Shown here: in pieces, positions 1 to 6,853 of the stretch
Layout of the letters: each line of letters opens with the position of its first letter
How positions within the stretch are numbered: the first letter of the stretch is position 1
Source of the DNA: Alphaproteobacteria bacterium
Lineage (GTDB): Bacteria; Pseudomonadota; Alphaproteobacteria; Rs-D84
DNA: 24,206 bases
Assembly: GCA_013316395.1 (NCBI GenBank)
Contig: WSMU01000015.1
Location: forward strand, 1-24,206
Direction of reading: 5' to 3'
The notes under the pieces: model-generated
Told to the model about the DNA's origin: nothing
The model's input: the letters and a program-made list of their open reading frames with translations, nothing else
Databases searched by the model: none
Translations under genes and position numbers: made by a program

Positions 1-87
1 AAGAAAGCCCTGACGTCGGCGGGGCACGCGTCAAAAGAACAAATTGACAAGATGGTGCGCATACTGTTGCCGGCGACGGTTTCGTAA
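1..87 (+). pseudogene. ruvC: ruvC 3' part, apparently truncated before its last catalytic aspartates
   Basis: The first 87 bases read in frame 1 as the C-terminal part of a RuvC Holliday-junction resolvase: the stretch around KKALTSAGHASKEQ followed by MVRILLP matches the conserved region preceding the DAADALA motif. The frame then ends at TAA 85-87, so the two catalytic aspartates known from E. coli RuvC (D138 and D141) and the last helix are absent. In the other frame, recognisable ruvA codons already begin near position 63, so the two genes overlap at a point where each lacks expected sequence. I read this as a deletion joining ruvC to ruvA, or an assembly error. The gene enters from outside the window, so its N-terminal half is not seen. 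Identity is fairly sure; loss of function is inferred. Confidence 0.7.
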
Positions 88-92
88 TTATT

Positions 93-611
93 ATGGCGGG
101 CCCCGTCGGGTACAAGGTTTATACACCCGAATTTCTCTCCCCTAAATCAACCGTGGCACTGTGGATTGAAACAGTAGTACGCGAAGATTCGATACGCCTT
201 TTCGGTTTTTGCAGCCTGGCCACGCAAAACCTGTTTAATATGTTAACGGCCGTATCCGGCGTCGGGCCCAAGGTGGCGCTGGGGATACTGGGGACGATAA
301 AGACCGATACACTAATGACGGCAATCGCCACCGGCGATGCAAAAACAATTGCAACCGCCCCGGGGGTTGGTAAAAAAGTGGCGGAAAAAATCATCGTCGA
401 ACTAAAGTCCAAGGTGGGCGGCGCAACATTTGATTTCGGCGCGGATGCCGGAACCGGCGCATTGGCCGACCTGCTGGCGGCACTTGAATCATTGGGCTAT
501 CGCCGTATGGATGTTGTGGAAATGGCCCAGAAACTGGTCTCTGACAATCCGGGGGCCGATGTGACGCGCCTGGTCCCGATGGCACTGAAAAACATCAGCG
601 GAAAAAAGTAA
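93..611 (+). CDS. ruvA: Holliday junction branch migration protein RuvA, 5' end missing
   Basis: RuvA binds Holliday junctions as a tetramer and loads the RuvB motor. The helix-hairpin-helix pair is clear (SGVGPKVALGILG near residues 55-67 and APGVGKKVAEKIIVEL near 88-103), and the C-terminal RuvB-binding domain is present (ALADLLAALESLGYRR onward). The first ATG at 93 aligns with about residue 20 of E. coli RuvA. In-frame codons from about position 63 (reading VAGDGFVII) continue the homology upstream, but a TGA at 45-47 closes the frame and no ATG, GTG or TTG start lies between. The usual MIGxLxG start, the first strand of the OB-fold, is therefore missing. Translation from 93 would give 172 residues against about 200 for the family, probably with a damaged N-terminal domain. 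The stop abuts the mnmE start, suggesting one transcript. Confidence 0.85.
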   Translation: MAGPVGYKVYTPEFLSPKSTVALWIETVVREDSIRLFGFCSLATQNLFNMLTAVSGVGPKVALGILGTIKTDTLMTAIATGDAKTIATAPGVGKKVAEKIIVELKSKVGGATFDFGADAGTGALADLLAALESLGYRRMDVVEMAQKLVSDNPGADVTRLVPMALKNISGKK

Positions 612-1904
612 ATGAATAATAACGACACTATCTTTGCACTATCATCGGGGCGCGGCAAAGCCGGCGTTGCGGTTATCCGCATATCGGGCGACGCCCTGGG
701 TGACATGGCCGCCCGCTTTATCGGGCGCACTGCCACGCCACGCCGCGCCTACTTTACAAATTTAAAAGACAACGCCGGCGATTTAATAGACCAATGCCTG
801 GTTATATACTTTGCCACGCCACAGTCTTTTACCGGCACAGACGTAATAGAAATCCAATGTCACGGCGCGGATGCGGTGATAAAAAAAATATTTGAATATC
901 TGACAATACTTGGGGCGCGCATGGCGTTGCCCGGCGAATTTTCACGGCGGGCATTTTATAATGACAAAATGGACCTGGCTGATGTTGACGGCCTGGCCGC
1001 GCTGCTCGATGCCAAAACAGACCTGCAGCGCAAATGGGCGCTGCGCTCCCTGTCCGGCGGGGACAGCCGACAATACCAATCTTGGCGCAACGATATGATT
1101 GATATATCCGCCTATGCCGCCGCAATCTTGGATTATGACGCGAATGACCTTCCATCAAATATCGGCGAAACACTGCGCGCACGCACTGCAAAATTATATG
1201 ATGAAATCACACGTGCCCTGTCCCGCGCCGGTGCGGCGCGCGCTATACGCGGCGGCGTCAACGTCGTTTTAGCGGGCCGGCCAAACGTTGGCAAATCATC
1301 GCTGTTTAACCGGATTCTCGGCACCAACCGCGCAATCGTATCTGATATCCCGGGCACCACACGCGACGTTGTGTCGGCGGATATTGATATCGACGGATAC
1401 CTGGTTCACTTAATGGATACGGCCGGCCTGCGCGACAGTGCAACGGACACGATTGAAAAAATAGGTATTGCCCGCACACGCGATGAAATGGCGGATGCGG
1501 ATATAATCATACATGTATTTGACACCGCCCCCAATGCGACCGCGGCGGCAAATGAAATAATTGTTATTAACAAATCGGATTTATGCGATACGCGCAGTGA
1601 TGGCGCAATATGCATATCGGCAAAAACGGGTGCGGGCCTGGACACATTGATGGCAGAACTGCGCCGCCGCCTGCATAGCATAACAGACGGCGCGGATACA
1701 GATGTTGTAATCAATGCGCGAACAAAAACACTGCTGACCGACACGGCTGAAAATCTGTCGGCCGCAATTAACGCCGGCGACAACTGGGACATATTTGCCG
1801 AACATACCCGCCGCGCCGCGGATGCGGTGGGCCGAATCCTTGGCACAATCAGCACGGCCGACGTAATGGACGCCACATTCGGTCAACTGTGCCTGGGGAA
1901 ATAG
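612..1904 (+). CDS. mnmE: tRNA uridine-5-carboxymethylaminomethyl(34) synthesis GTPase MnmE
   Basis: MnmE works with MnmG to modify U34 in the wobble position of certain tRNAs in the cytoplasm. The 430-residue protein has the family's usual length. It has an N-terminal tetrahydrofolate-binding domain starting with DTIFALSSGRGKAGVAVIR, a central helical domain and an inserted GTPase domain: P-loop GRPNVGKS at 222-229, IPGTTRD at 246-252, DTAG at 269-272, NKSD at 320-323 and SAK at 336-338. The C-terminal motif is CLGK (residues 427-430), a conservative form of the usual C(I/L/V)GK containing the catalytic cysteine. The ATG directly follows the ruvA stop (TAAATG), so translational coupling with ruvA is likely. 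No truncation or frameshift is visible. Confidence 0.97.
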   Translation: MNNNDTIFALSSGRGKAGVAVIRISGDALGDMAARFIGRTATPRRAYFTNLKDNAGDLIDQCLVIYFATPQSFTGTDVIEIQCHGADAVIKKIFEYLTILGARMALPGEFSRRAFYNDKMDLADVDGLAALLDAKTDLQRKWALRSLSGGDSRQYQSWRNDMIDISAYAAAILDYDANDLPSNIGETLRARTAKLYDEITRALSRAGAARAIRGGVNVVLAGRPNVGKSSLFNRILGTNRAIVSDIPGTTRDVVSADIDIDGYLVHLMDTAGLRDSATDTIEKIGIARTRDEMADADIIIHVFDTAPNATAAANEIIVINKSDLCDTRSDGAICISAKTGAGLDTLMAELRRRLHSITDGADTDVVINARTKTLLTDTAENLSAAINAGDNWDIFAEHTRRAADAVGRILGTISTADVMDATFGQLCLGK

Positions 1905-1905
1905 T

Positions 1906-1933
1906 TTGCAATTCTCTTCTTTTCTGTTATTAT
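1906..1933 (+). promoter_or_regulatory. Sigma70-type promoter of structured RNA A
   Basis: A -35 box TTGCAA (1906-1911) and a -10 box TATTAT (1928-1933) are separated by 16 bases. The first hairpin of RNA A begins 7 bases after the -10 box, so the transcript should start almost at that hairpin. The -35 box begins only two bases after the mnmE stop codon. The same -35 type and spacing recur at RNA B and at the tRNA-Met gene. Confidence 0.6.
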
Positions 1934-1940
1934 TCCCAAT

Positions 1941-2094
1941 GCATCGGGTGATGCCCGGTGTGAGGTGTAAGAACCTCTAAAACCTAATAACGCTCCAACT
2001 TGGTTGGAGGCTTGCGATATACCTAAATAAGCAGGACTATTGGTTTTATAGTTCTTAACCTCCAACCGCCCTTCATCAAGGCGGATTTTTGTTT
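1941..2094 (+). ncRNA. Structured RNA element, copy A of a four-member family
   Basis: Visible structure in order: P1 GCATC/GATGC (1941-1945, 1950-1954) with loop GGGT; P2 GAGGT/ACCTC (1962-1966, 1973-1977) whose loop TAAGA (1968-1972) can pair with TCTTA (2053-2057) as a pseudoknot; P3 CTCCAAC/GTTGGAG (1993-1999, 2003-2009); P4 CTTGC/GCAGG (2011-2015, 2031-2035) with a 15-base A/T-rich loop; P5 ACTAT/ATAGT (2036-2040, 2048-2052). CCTCCAACC (2059-2067) is the exact complement of GGTTGGAGG (2002-2010), so it competes with P3. A terminator CCGCC/GGCGG (2066-2070, 2080-2084) plus a T-rich tail follows and shares two bases with that strand. Copies B, C and D keep this design with different base pairs. 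I recognise no known RNA family. A leader attenuator or a stand-alone small RNA are both possible. Confidence 0.7.
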
Positions 2095-2115
2095 GTCAAA
2101 AATATGGAGGATAAA

Positions 2116-2172
2116 ATGAAAAGCATAGACGGACCCATGGCCCGCATCGGCGTAAAATATACCGCAAAATAA
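2116..2172 (+). CDS. 18-codon mini-ORF downstream of RNA A
   Basis: An ATG at 2116 follows a strong Shine-Dalgarno GGAGG (2106-2110) by five bases and opens an 18-codon frame reading MKSIDGPMARIGVKYTAK. It starts about 21 bases after the terminator of RNA A, the same arrangement as the small ORFs behind RNAs B and D. The peptide resembles no family I know and lacks the ATRAxL start of the other two. It may be a leader peptide, a decayed relative of those small proteins, or chance. The good ribosome site is the main support. Confidence 0.4.
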   Translation: MKSIDGPMARIGVKYTAK

Positions 2173-2196
2173 AGGAACTAAAAAAGAGTTAAAAAC

Positions 2197-2222
2197 AAAA
2201 AAACCGCCCCAAACAGGGCGGT
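2197..2222 (-). terminator. Intrinsic terminator of the mltA-DUF721 operon
   Basis: On the minus strand the stem ACCGCCC/GGGCGGT (plus positions 2216-2222 and 2203-2209) is followed by a run of seven T residues. It lies directly after the DUF721 stop codon. Confidence 0.85.
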
Positions 2223-2224
2223 AC

Positions 2225-2554
2225 TTACTTTCTAAAACTTATCTTTGCCACCGCATCGCGACCAAAGTACTTGTTTATTCGCGCGGTAATTTCGGGCGCC
2301 ATATACGACAACTGCAACGTAAACGCGGGGTTGGCGGGCCGCACGACAATATTGTATTTCCCGTCGCGCATTTTTCGCACCGCGGCCAGACGCGCAATCG
2401 ATGCAATGTCGGGGCCCATAATCGCATCCCAGCGTGCGGCCAAATCGGCGTCAGACGCCCGCACCCCCAACATTTCCATCAGCCCACCTAAGGCGCCGGC
2501 CAATGTTCCGGGGCGCGCGTCACGCTTTTCCCATTTACCGACCGGGCTTGACAT
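2225..2554 (-). CDS. DUF721 protein (DciA-related)
   Basis: This 109-residue protein has the DUF721 layout. An N-terminal helix is followed by LAARWDAIMGPDIASIARLAAVRKM, then a strand region GKYNIVVRPANPAFTLQLSYM, then a helix rich in conserved leucine and isoleucine ending near ISFRK. DUF721 proteins include DciA, which helps load the replicative helicase in bacteria lacking DnaC or DnaI; whether this one does so is inference from family. The ATG overlaps the end of mltA by 20 bases and is preceded by AAAGGTG within mltA, which indicates translation from the same transcript. A strong terminator follows the stop. Length and composition look normal. Confidence 0.75.
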   Translation of the reverse strand: MSSPVGKWEKRDARPGTLAGALGGLMEMLGVRASDADLAARWDAIMGPDIASIARLAAVRKMRDGKYNIVVRPANPAFTLQLSYMAPEITARINKYFGRDAVAKISFRK

Positions 2555-3650
2555 AGCTATACACCTTTGGCATCAGGATAAACATCTCTCCTTTAGCATG
2601 CTGGCCATGGGCGTACTTGTATGCCTCGTCCCCTTTGCCAAAGAATATGTCGGCACGAATCCAGCCCTTTATGGCACTGCCCGTATCCTGGGCAATCATT
2701 AGTCTGCGGAACTTGCGCCCGTCGGACAGATTTGTACTAACATACACCGGCATCCCCAGCGTATATAAATCCGTATCCATGGCAACACTGCGAATTTTAG
2801 ACAGCGGCGTCCCCAGCTTTCCGATTACATCCGGCGGAACAGATTCATAAAAATATACATATCGCGGATTTTTGTAGATAACGTCACGCGCCAATGACGG
2901 ATTCGCCTTCAGGTATGTCCAAACCGCATCAGCGGAATATCCGCCGTCCGGGCGAATGCCACGCGCGCGCAGTTCTTCGCCAATAGATTTGAACGGCATG
3001 TCATTGACGGCCGCAAAGTTTAACTTTACATCCGTACCGTCTTCCAGTTTCAAGTTCCCACTGCCCTGAATTTGAATGTTTTGAACATCTACAATGTTTG
3101 CCCAGTACAGCGGTCGACCGATTTGCTTTTCCACAATGTCTTTTTTTGCAACGCCCTTATAGTTGCGACCATCTGTGGGCACCCCCATCAGCGGTTCGTT
3201 ACAGACCGCGGTTTTGGTCCGGCATGCCGGTATTACCGGGGAATAGTAACCGGTATAAGTTCCGCGCGTGGCGCCGGTATCAGTATGAATCTGATACGGC
3301 TGGAAATTTGATTCAAACCATGCGCGCACGGTCGCCGTATCCGCCCATGCCGCCGGCAGGTTTTTGCACTTTTCCTCAAACAATGCGCGGTCGGGTACAA
3401 CGCGACCGGTATATTGAATCTTTGCCTTGCATGAATTACGAAACGCCTGCAGTGCATAACGAACATCATCATCGCGCCAACCCGGCAAATCCGAATAAGA
3501 TACGCGCTTTAGATTTGATGGAATAACCGAATTATCACCCGTGCGTTCATAGCCAGACCCCGTCGGTGACAAATCACGACAAGACGTCAGTGCCAACGCC
3601 ACCCCCATACAAACAGCCATACGCACCAGTAATCTATTCCCAAAACCCAT
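2535..3650 (-). CDS. mltA: Membrane-bound lytic murein transglycosylase A (MltA), lipoprotein
   Basis: MltA cleaves peptidoglycan glycan strands, forming 1,6-anhydromuramic ends, at the inner face of the outer membrane. The 371-residue product starts with a lipoprotein signal: charged N-terminus, hydrophobic stretch and lipobox LTSC near residues 21-24. The MltA domain is recognisable from GTYTGYYSPVIPA, through PLYWANIVDVQNIQIQGSG, to the C-terminal 3D domain with LMIAQDTGSAIKGWIRADIF and FGKGDEAY, which holds the catalytic aspartate region. Its 3' end overlaps the DUF721 gene by 20 bases. The 5' end faces secB, so the two are divergently transcribed from an 82-bp gap. Confidence 0.93.
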   Translation of the reverse strand: MGFGNRLLVRMAVCMGVALALTSCRDLSPTGSGYERTGDNSVIPSNLKRVSYSDLPGWRDDDVRYALQAFRNSCKAKIQYTGRVVPDRALFEEKCKNLPAAWADTATVRAWFESNFQPYQIHTDTGATRGTYTGYYSPVIPACRTKTAVCNEPLMGVPTDGRNYKGVAKKDIVEKQIGRPLYWANIVDVQNIQIQGSGNLKLEDGTDVKLNFAAVNDMPFKSIGEELRARGIRPDGGYSADAVWTYLKANPSLARDVIYKNPRYVYFYESVPPDVIGKLGTPLSKIRSVAMDTDLYTLGMPVYVSTNLSDGRKFRRLMIAQDTGSAIKGWIRADIFFGKGDEAYKYAHGQHAKGEMFILMPKVYSYVKPGR

Positions 3651-3668
3651 TTTTTATCATCCCCCCAC

Positions 3669-3697
3669 TTGTAAATAACCACTGTTAATGCTATATT
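3669..3697 (+). promoter_or_regulatory. Probable secB promoter
   Basis: A -35 box TTGTAA (3669-3674) and a -10 box TATATT (3692-3697) are spaced by 17 bases. They lie about 36 bases upstream of the secB start, in the gap between divergent mltA and secB. Confidence 0.55.
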
Positions 3698-3732
3698 ACC
3701 ATAAAACGATGCGTAAAAAAAGGAGCAATCGC

Positions 3733-4176
3733 ATGGCAAAATTTAATATAATCTCCCAGTTTTTGAAAGACATTTCTTTCGAAAGCCCGAACGTCCCGGA
3801 ACTGTTCTTTAAGCAGGACGACGGCCAGGCAAAACTGGAAATTGGCATTGATATTCAAATCAAGGGTGCAGAAAACAATCTGTTCATGGTTGACTTGATT
3901 GTTAAGGTTCATTCGAAACTGGATGCGAATGAAAAATCCATATTCTTAATTGAAACGACATACTCGGGCCTGGTCCAGATGGAAGAAGAAAAGAACGAAG
4001 AAATCAAAAAACGCACTTTGTTAATCGATGTTCCGACACTGTTGTTCCCGACAGTACGCGCCTTGGTTACACGCCTGACTGCGGAATCAGGTTTCCCGGC
4101 ATTTGTAATGCAGCCGGTGGATTTCGAAAAACTCTATACCCAAAAGCAGGCGGCATCCACACCGGCAAATGCATAA
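3733..4176 (+). CDS. secB: Protein-export chaperone SecB
   Basis: SecB is a cytoplasmic tetrameric chaperone that keeps secretory preproteins unfolded and hands them to SecA. The 147-residue product has the usual family length. It shows the N-terminal YIKDLSFE-like segment (ISQFLKDISFESPNVPELF), the central strands VDLIVKVHSKL and SIFLIETTYSGL, and the TLLFPTVRALVTRLTAESGFP region typical of SecB. I chose ATG 3733 because AAAAGGAG lies just upstream and homology starts there; an in-frame ATG at 3688 would overlap the -10 box. The presence of SecB fits a proteobacterium. A strong terminator follows. Confidence 0.95.
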   Translation: MAKFNIISQFLKDISFESPNVPELFFKQDDGQAKLEIGIDIQIKGAENNLFMVDLIVKVHSKLDANEKSIFLIETTYSGLVQMEEEKNEEIKKRTLLIDVPTLLFPTVRALVTRLTAESGFPAFVMQPVDFEKLYTQKQAASTPANA

Positions 4177-4199
4177 AAATTGCATTTAAACAAAAGACA

Positions 4200-4224
4200 A
4201 GCACCCGTTCGGGTGCTTTTTTTT
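4200..4224 (+). terminator. Intrinsic terminator after secB
   Basis: An eight-base stem AGCACCCG/CGGGTGCT with a two-base loop is followed by a run of eight T residues. Confidence 0.92.
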
Positions 4225-4281
4225 CGTGACACGGAAAAATTTCATCTGTATCATGTATAATAATCACCAGGGAGGCCTCTC

Positions 4282-5535
4282 ATGAAAAAATTTCCCATAA
4301 CAATAGTTACACTGCTTACACTGGCCGCATGCCACAGCGACGGCGGCCCCAGCCACTTTTCAAGGCCACAAAACCCGAATACCGGTATCGGCGTGCCGTC
4401 AAACCCCGACTATCCCTTTAATAACAAAGAGGCACAATACAACGCCAGCATAACCGGATTAATATCAAATAATAATTCAATCACATCCGATTATGTCACA
4501 TACAGACTGCATAACTACAGCTATTATAACGGCGACATATCTGCCGGTATTTCAAATATTGACATTGCCGATGCAATGCAGTGGCTAATAACAGGCGAAA
4601 AAACGGTCGATGAAATCACTAAAAAATATGCGGGTAAAGATGAACTGCTTCATCTTGCGGCATACGCGATTGATAATCGTATTAACAACTGTATCAGTAA
4701 AAACGGCACCGCGGCCAGCTGTTTTGTAAAATGGCGCGACAATAACCCGGAAACTTTTAAAAAAATCTCAACCGAGATTCTGAAATACACAACCCCACTA
4801 AGCGCAGCCGATGCCAACATTCGTACGGCCAATGACACACAGATTAAGTTTATCATAGACAACGACGGCACCATAACCGGCGCAACCATTGTCAAAGACG
4901 GAACAGAAACTGATTATAAAAATTGGACAATCATAAAAACAGGCGAACATCCCCTAACCGTTGAAAAAATGCAGTACCTTTCCGAAGGCAAGAATATGGG
5001 ATTGACGTATTCAGACTTTGGAACATATTATATTTCAAAAACACAATATGAAAAAGACACGGATGAGCCTACTATAAGCTCCGTCGAGAGTAATGTTCCC
5101 TTTGCCGGCGGCTATGACAATCATAAAATAGACACCGTGGATATCGCCACTGATTTAACTTTTTCAGGCCGCGCGGTAGGTAAGGCGGAATCCGATACAA
5201 ATACAATATACCTTAATGACAGCGCTACACTAAAATTCGAAAAAGAAACAGGTCACAGCACACTAAGCGCAAGCTTTCATAATTGGTATGACATTAAAGT
5301 AAAAGACAATGGTGAAATTGAATTCAGCAACTATACCAACGAAAAAGATATGGTAAAGCTGTCTGCACCGGAAAATGCAAACGGTACAATCACGGACACC
5401 GGGGCAAAGATGAACGTTGGATATTTCGCACCGGTACCCGCCACCGGAATCCCGACCGAGGCCGCAGGGCTAATCCAATATACGGAAAATGCATCCGGTA
5501 TAAAAATGGATCTCTCTTTTGGTGCAAAAGAATAA
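4282..5535 (+). CDS. Predicted surface lipoprotein with a TbpB-like C-terminal barrel
   Basis: The 417-residue product starts with a lipoprotein signal (MKKFPITIVTLLTLAAC; lipobox LAAC, lipidated Cys at 17). A low-complexity Pro/Asn/Gly-rich linker follows, then a helical segment (about residues 90-170) and a strand-rich C-terminal half. From about residue 288 the pattern LTFSGRAVGKA, ATLKFEKETGHSTLSASF and a final glycine- and aromatic-rich segment resembles the handle-barrel domains of transferrin-binding-protein-like lipoproteins; this is fold-pattern inference, not a firm match. Such proteins usually sit on the cell surface. A TATAAT box (4256-4261) and GGGAGG (4270-4275) precede the ATG. 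The gene is single, with terminators on both sides. Confidence is high for a lipoprotein and low for the TbpB relation. Confidence 0.8.
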   Translation: MKKFPITIVTLLTLAACHSDGGPSHFSRPQNPNTGIGVPSNPDYPFNNKEAQYNASITGLISNNNSITSDYVTYRLHNYSYYNGDISAGISNIDIADAMQWLITGEKTVDEITKKYAGKDELLHLAAYAIDNRINNCISKNGTAASCFVKWRDNNPETFKKISTEILKYTTPLSAADANIRTANDTQIKFIIDNDGTITGATIVKDGTETDYKNWTIIKTGEHPLTVEKMQYLSEGKNMGLTYSDFGTYYISKTQYEKDTDEPTISSVESNVPFAGGYDNHKIDTVDIATDLTFSGRAVGKAESDTNTIYLNDSATLKFEKETGHSTLSASFHNWYDIKVKDNGEIEFSNYTNEKDMVKLSAPENANGTITDTGAKMNVGYFAPVPATGIPTEAAGLIQYTENASGIKMDLSFGAKE

Positions 5536-5538
5536 AAA

Positions 5539-5567
5539 AAGCCGGATTTTATCCGGCTTAAATTTTT
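5539..5567 (+). terminator. Terminator after the surface lipoprotein gene
   Basis: The stem AAGCCGGAT/ATCCGGCTT with a three-base loop is followed by AAATTTTT. The T-run is slightly displaced from the stem, so this is a moderate intrinsic terminator. Confidence 0.75.
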
Positions 5568-5583
5568 GGTAGCGGGAGAGGGA
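5564..5583 (-). repeat. Displaced copy of the tRNA-Met 3' end
   Basis: These 20 bases are identical to the 3' terminus (acceptor strand and CCA) of the intact tRNA-Met at 9460-9536, in the same orientation. No 5' half of a tRNA is attached, so this is a remnant. It marks the chromosomal side of the island's left junction and is separated from the second tRNA-derived block (5669-5695) by an 85-bp insert. Confidence 0.8.
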
Positions 5584-5668
5584 ATTCGCCATCGGCCAAG
5601 GCCTTGGCGGAACCGCGCAAATTCGCGCAATGCGCGACCGGCATGTTTCCACATGCCTATTTGCTTGT
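5584..5668. repeat. 85-bp palindrome-rich insert inside the tRNA-Met remnant
   Basis: The segment interrupts the duplicated tRNA in its T-loop. It contains a perfect 14-base palindrome GCCAAGGCCTTGGC, a G/C-rich near-palindrome CGCGCAATGCGCG and a hairpin GGCATGT/ACATGCC with a four-base loop. It is clearly more G+C-rich than the island to its right. It could be a small palindromic repeat of the kind that inserts into tRNA genes in some alphaproteobacteria, or leftover attachment-site DNA from an earlier element. I cannot decide which. Confidence 0.6.
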
Positions 5669-5695
5669 TTGAACCCCCGACACGTGGATTATGAT
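5669..5695. repeat. Left 27-bp att-like repeat of tRNA-Met
   Basis: The 27 bases are identical to 9478-9504, which span the anticodon loop to the T-loop of tRNA-Met. This is the typical crossover region for tyrosine-recombinase integration into tRNA genes. The copies are in direct orientation 3,809 bp apart. Confidence 0.8.
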
Positions 5696-5746
5696 ATATT
5701 TGACCTAGAACTTAAAAAACGCAGATTGTCGCCACGATTACAAATC

Positions 5747-5767
5747 CCGTGTATCCGCTGTGTAGAC
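5747..5767 (+). repeat. Left 21-bp arm-like repeat of the island
   Basis: The sequence beginning CCGTGTAT and ending GTGTAGAC matches 9371-9391 at 20 of 21 positions in the same orientation. It lies 51 bp inside the left att-like repeat and outside any gene. It may be an integrase arm site. Confidence 0.55.
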
Positions 5768-5899
5768 TCGCACATACAATTTCACTTATACCGTTTATAT
5801 CGCGTGATAGTTTTATCCGCACCCTCAGCTCAGATATATTCCATTTTGAGCTATACACAGATATTCTGCTGGATTAAATCAAACAATTCGTCTAACATC

Positions 5900-6853
5900 A
5901 TGGTAAGGAAAGGATTTGGATTGATTGCTGTACCAGCGAGATTGCCGGAGTATTCAGATTGTAAGCCTGTATTAAAATGGGCCGGCGGCAAGGGGCAATT
6001 ACTGGACCAAATTGAACAAAAATTGCCATTGAAATTGAAAATGGGTGGCATAAAACGCTACATAGAACCCTTTGTTGGTGGCGGTGCCGTATTTTTTGAT
6101 ATCTATAATAATTATCAAATCCAAGAAGCATTTCTGTTTGATGTAAACCCGGAACTGGTCATTCTGTATAATGTGATAAAACGCGATATTGAAAATCTGA
6201 TACTGGAACTAAACAAGATTCAGACCGAATATCGTTTGACCGATGACACCAAGACTTATTATTACGCCAGACGCGATGAATATAACTCCCTTGATAAAAA
6301 CATCGATGCAAACACTTATCGGACATCATTTGTTCGCCGGGCGGCGTTGACCATATTCTTGAACCGGACTTGTTTTAATGGTTTGTTCCGTGTAAACAGC
6401 AAAAATCAGTTTAATGTGCCAATGGGCAAATATACAAATCCGCGCATTTTGGACGAAGATAATCTGCGCAATGTGTCCGAAGCACTGCAAATTGCGACTA
6501 TTATGCAATGCGATTTTGCGCGTGCGGCGGACTTTGTGACACCAGACACATTTATATACTATGACCCACCGTATCGCCCAATTCGTGAAACATCATCATT
6601 TAATTCGTATGCGGTTGGCGATTTTGACGATGATGAGCAGATACGTCTGAAAACCATATTTGATAAATGCCATCATGCCGGCGCATTGCAGATGCTAAGT
6701 AATTCAGACCCAACGAATTATGCCGACGACCCATTTTTTGACGATTTATACCGTGATTATAATATAAATCGTATCCTGGCCAAGCGCATGATAAATGCCA
6801 AGGCAGACGGCCGCGGTGAAATTCACGAGTTGTTGATTACGAATTATGACTAA
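5900..6853 (+). CDS. Adenine-N6 DNA methyltransferase, Dam/DpnM (D12) class
   Basis: The enzyme should transfer methyl from S-adenosylmethionine to adenine N6 in duplex DNA; GATC is the likely target by analogy with DpnM and Dam, but this is inferred. From ATG 5900 the protein has 317 residues, near the family norm. The S-adenosylmethionine motif WAGGKGQ is at 27-33, YIEPFVGGGAVFF at 54-66 and the catalytic DPPY at 222-225, in the order of the alpha (D12) group. An in-frame ATG at 5630 would read back across the tRNA remnant and the 85-bp insert, so I rejected it. A TTG at 5921 is an alternative start, since the ATG has no clear ribosome site. The 3' end overlaps the next gene by 8 bases, so the two are co-translated. 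Confidence 0.9.
   Translation: MVRKGFGLIAVPARLPEYSDCKPVLKWAGGKGQLLDQIEQKLPLKLKMGGIKRYIEPFVGGGAVFFDIYNNYQIQEAFLFDVNPELVILYNVIKRDIENLILELNKIQTEYRLTDDTKTYYYARRDEYNSLDKNIDANTYRTSFVRRAALTIFLNRTCFNGLFRVNSKNQFNVPMGKYTNPRILDEDNLRNVSEALQIATIMQCDFARAADFVTPDTFIYYDPPYRPIRETSSFNSYAVGDFDDDEQIRLKTIFDKCHHAGALQMLSNSDPTNYADDPFFDDLYRDYNINRILAKRMINAKADGRGEIHELLITNYD

Noticed and set aside
1941..2094. RNA A as tmRNA, 6S RNA, SRP RNA or RNase P RNA
   Set aside because: No tRNA-like T-arm, no long bulged 6S-type rod, no SRP GGAAG-type loop and no RNase P core were seen, and several copies per genome would be unusual for these.
5564..5695. A second tRNA-Met gene with an intron
   Set aside because: Only the 3' end and the anticodon-to-T-loop parts are present; the D-arm and 5' acceptor strand are missing, so it cannot be a functional tRNA.
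5630..5899. 90-codon N-terminal extension of the Dam-like methyltransferase
   Set aside because: It would read across the palindromic insert and the tRNA-derived repeat and shows no methyltransferase homology before the ATG at 5900.
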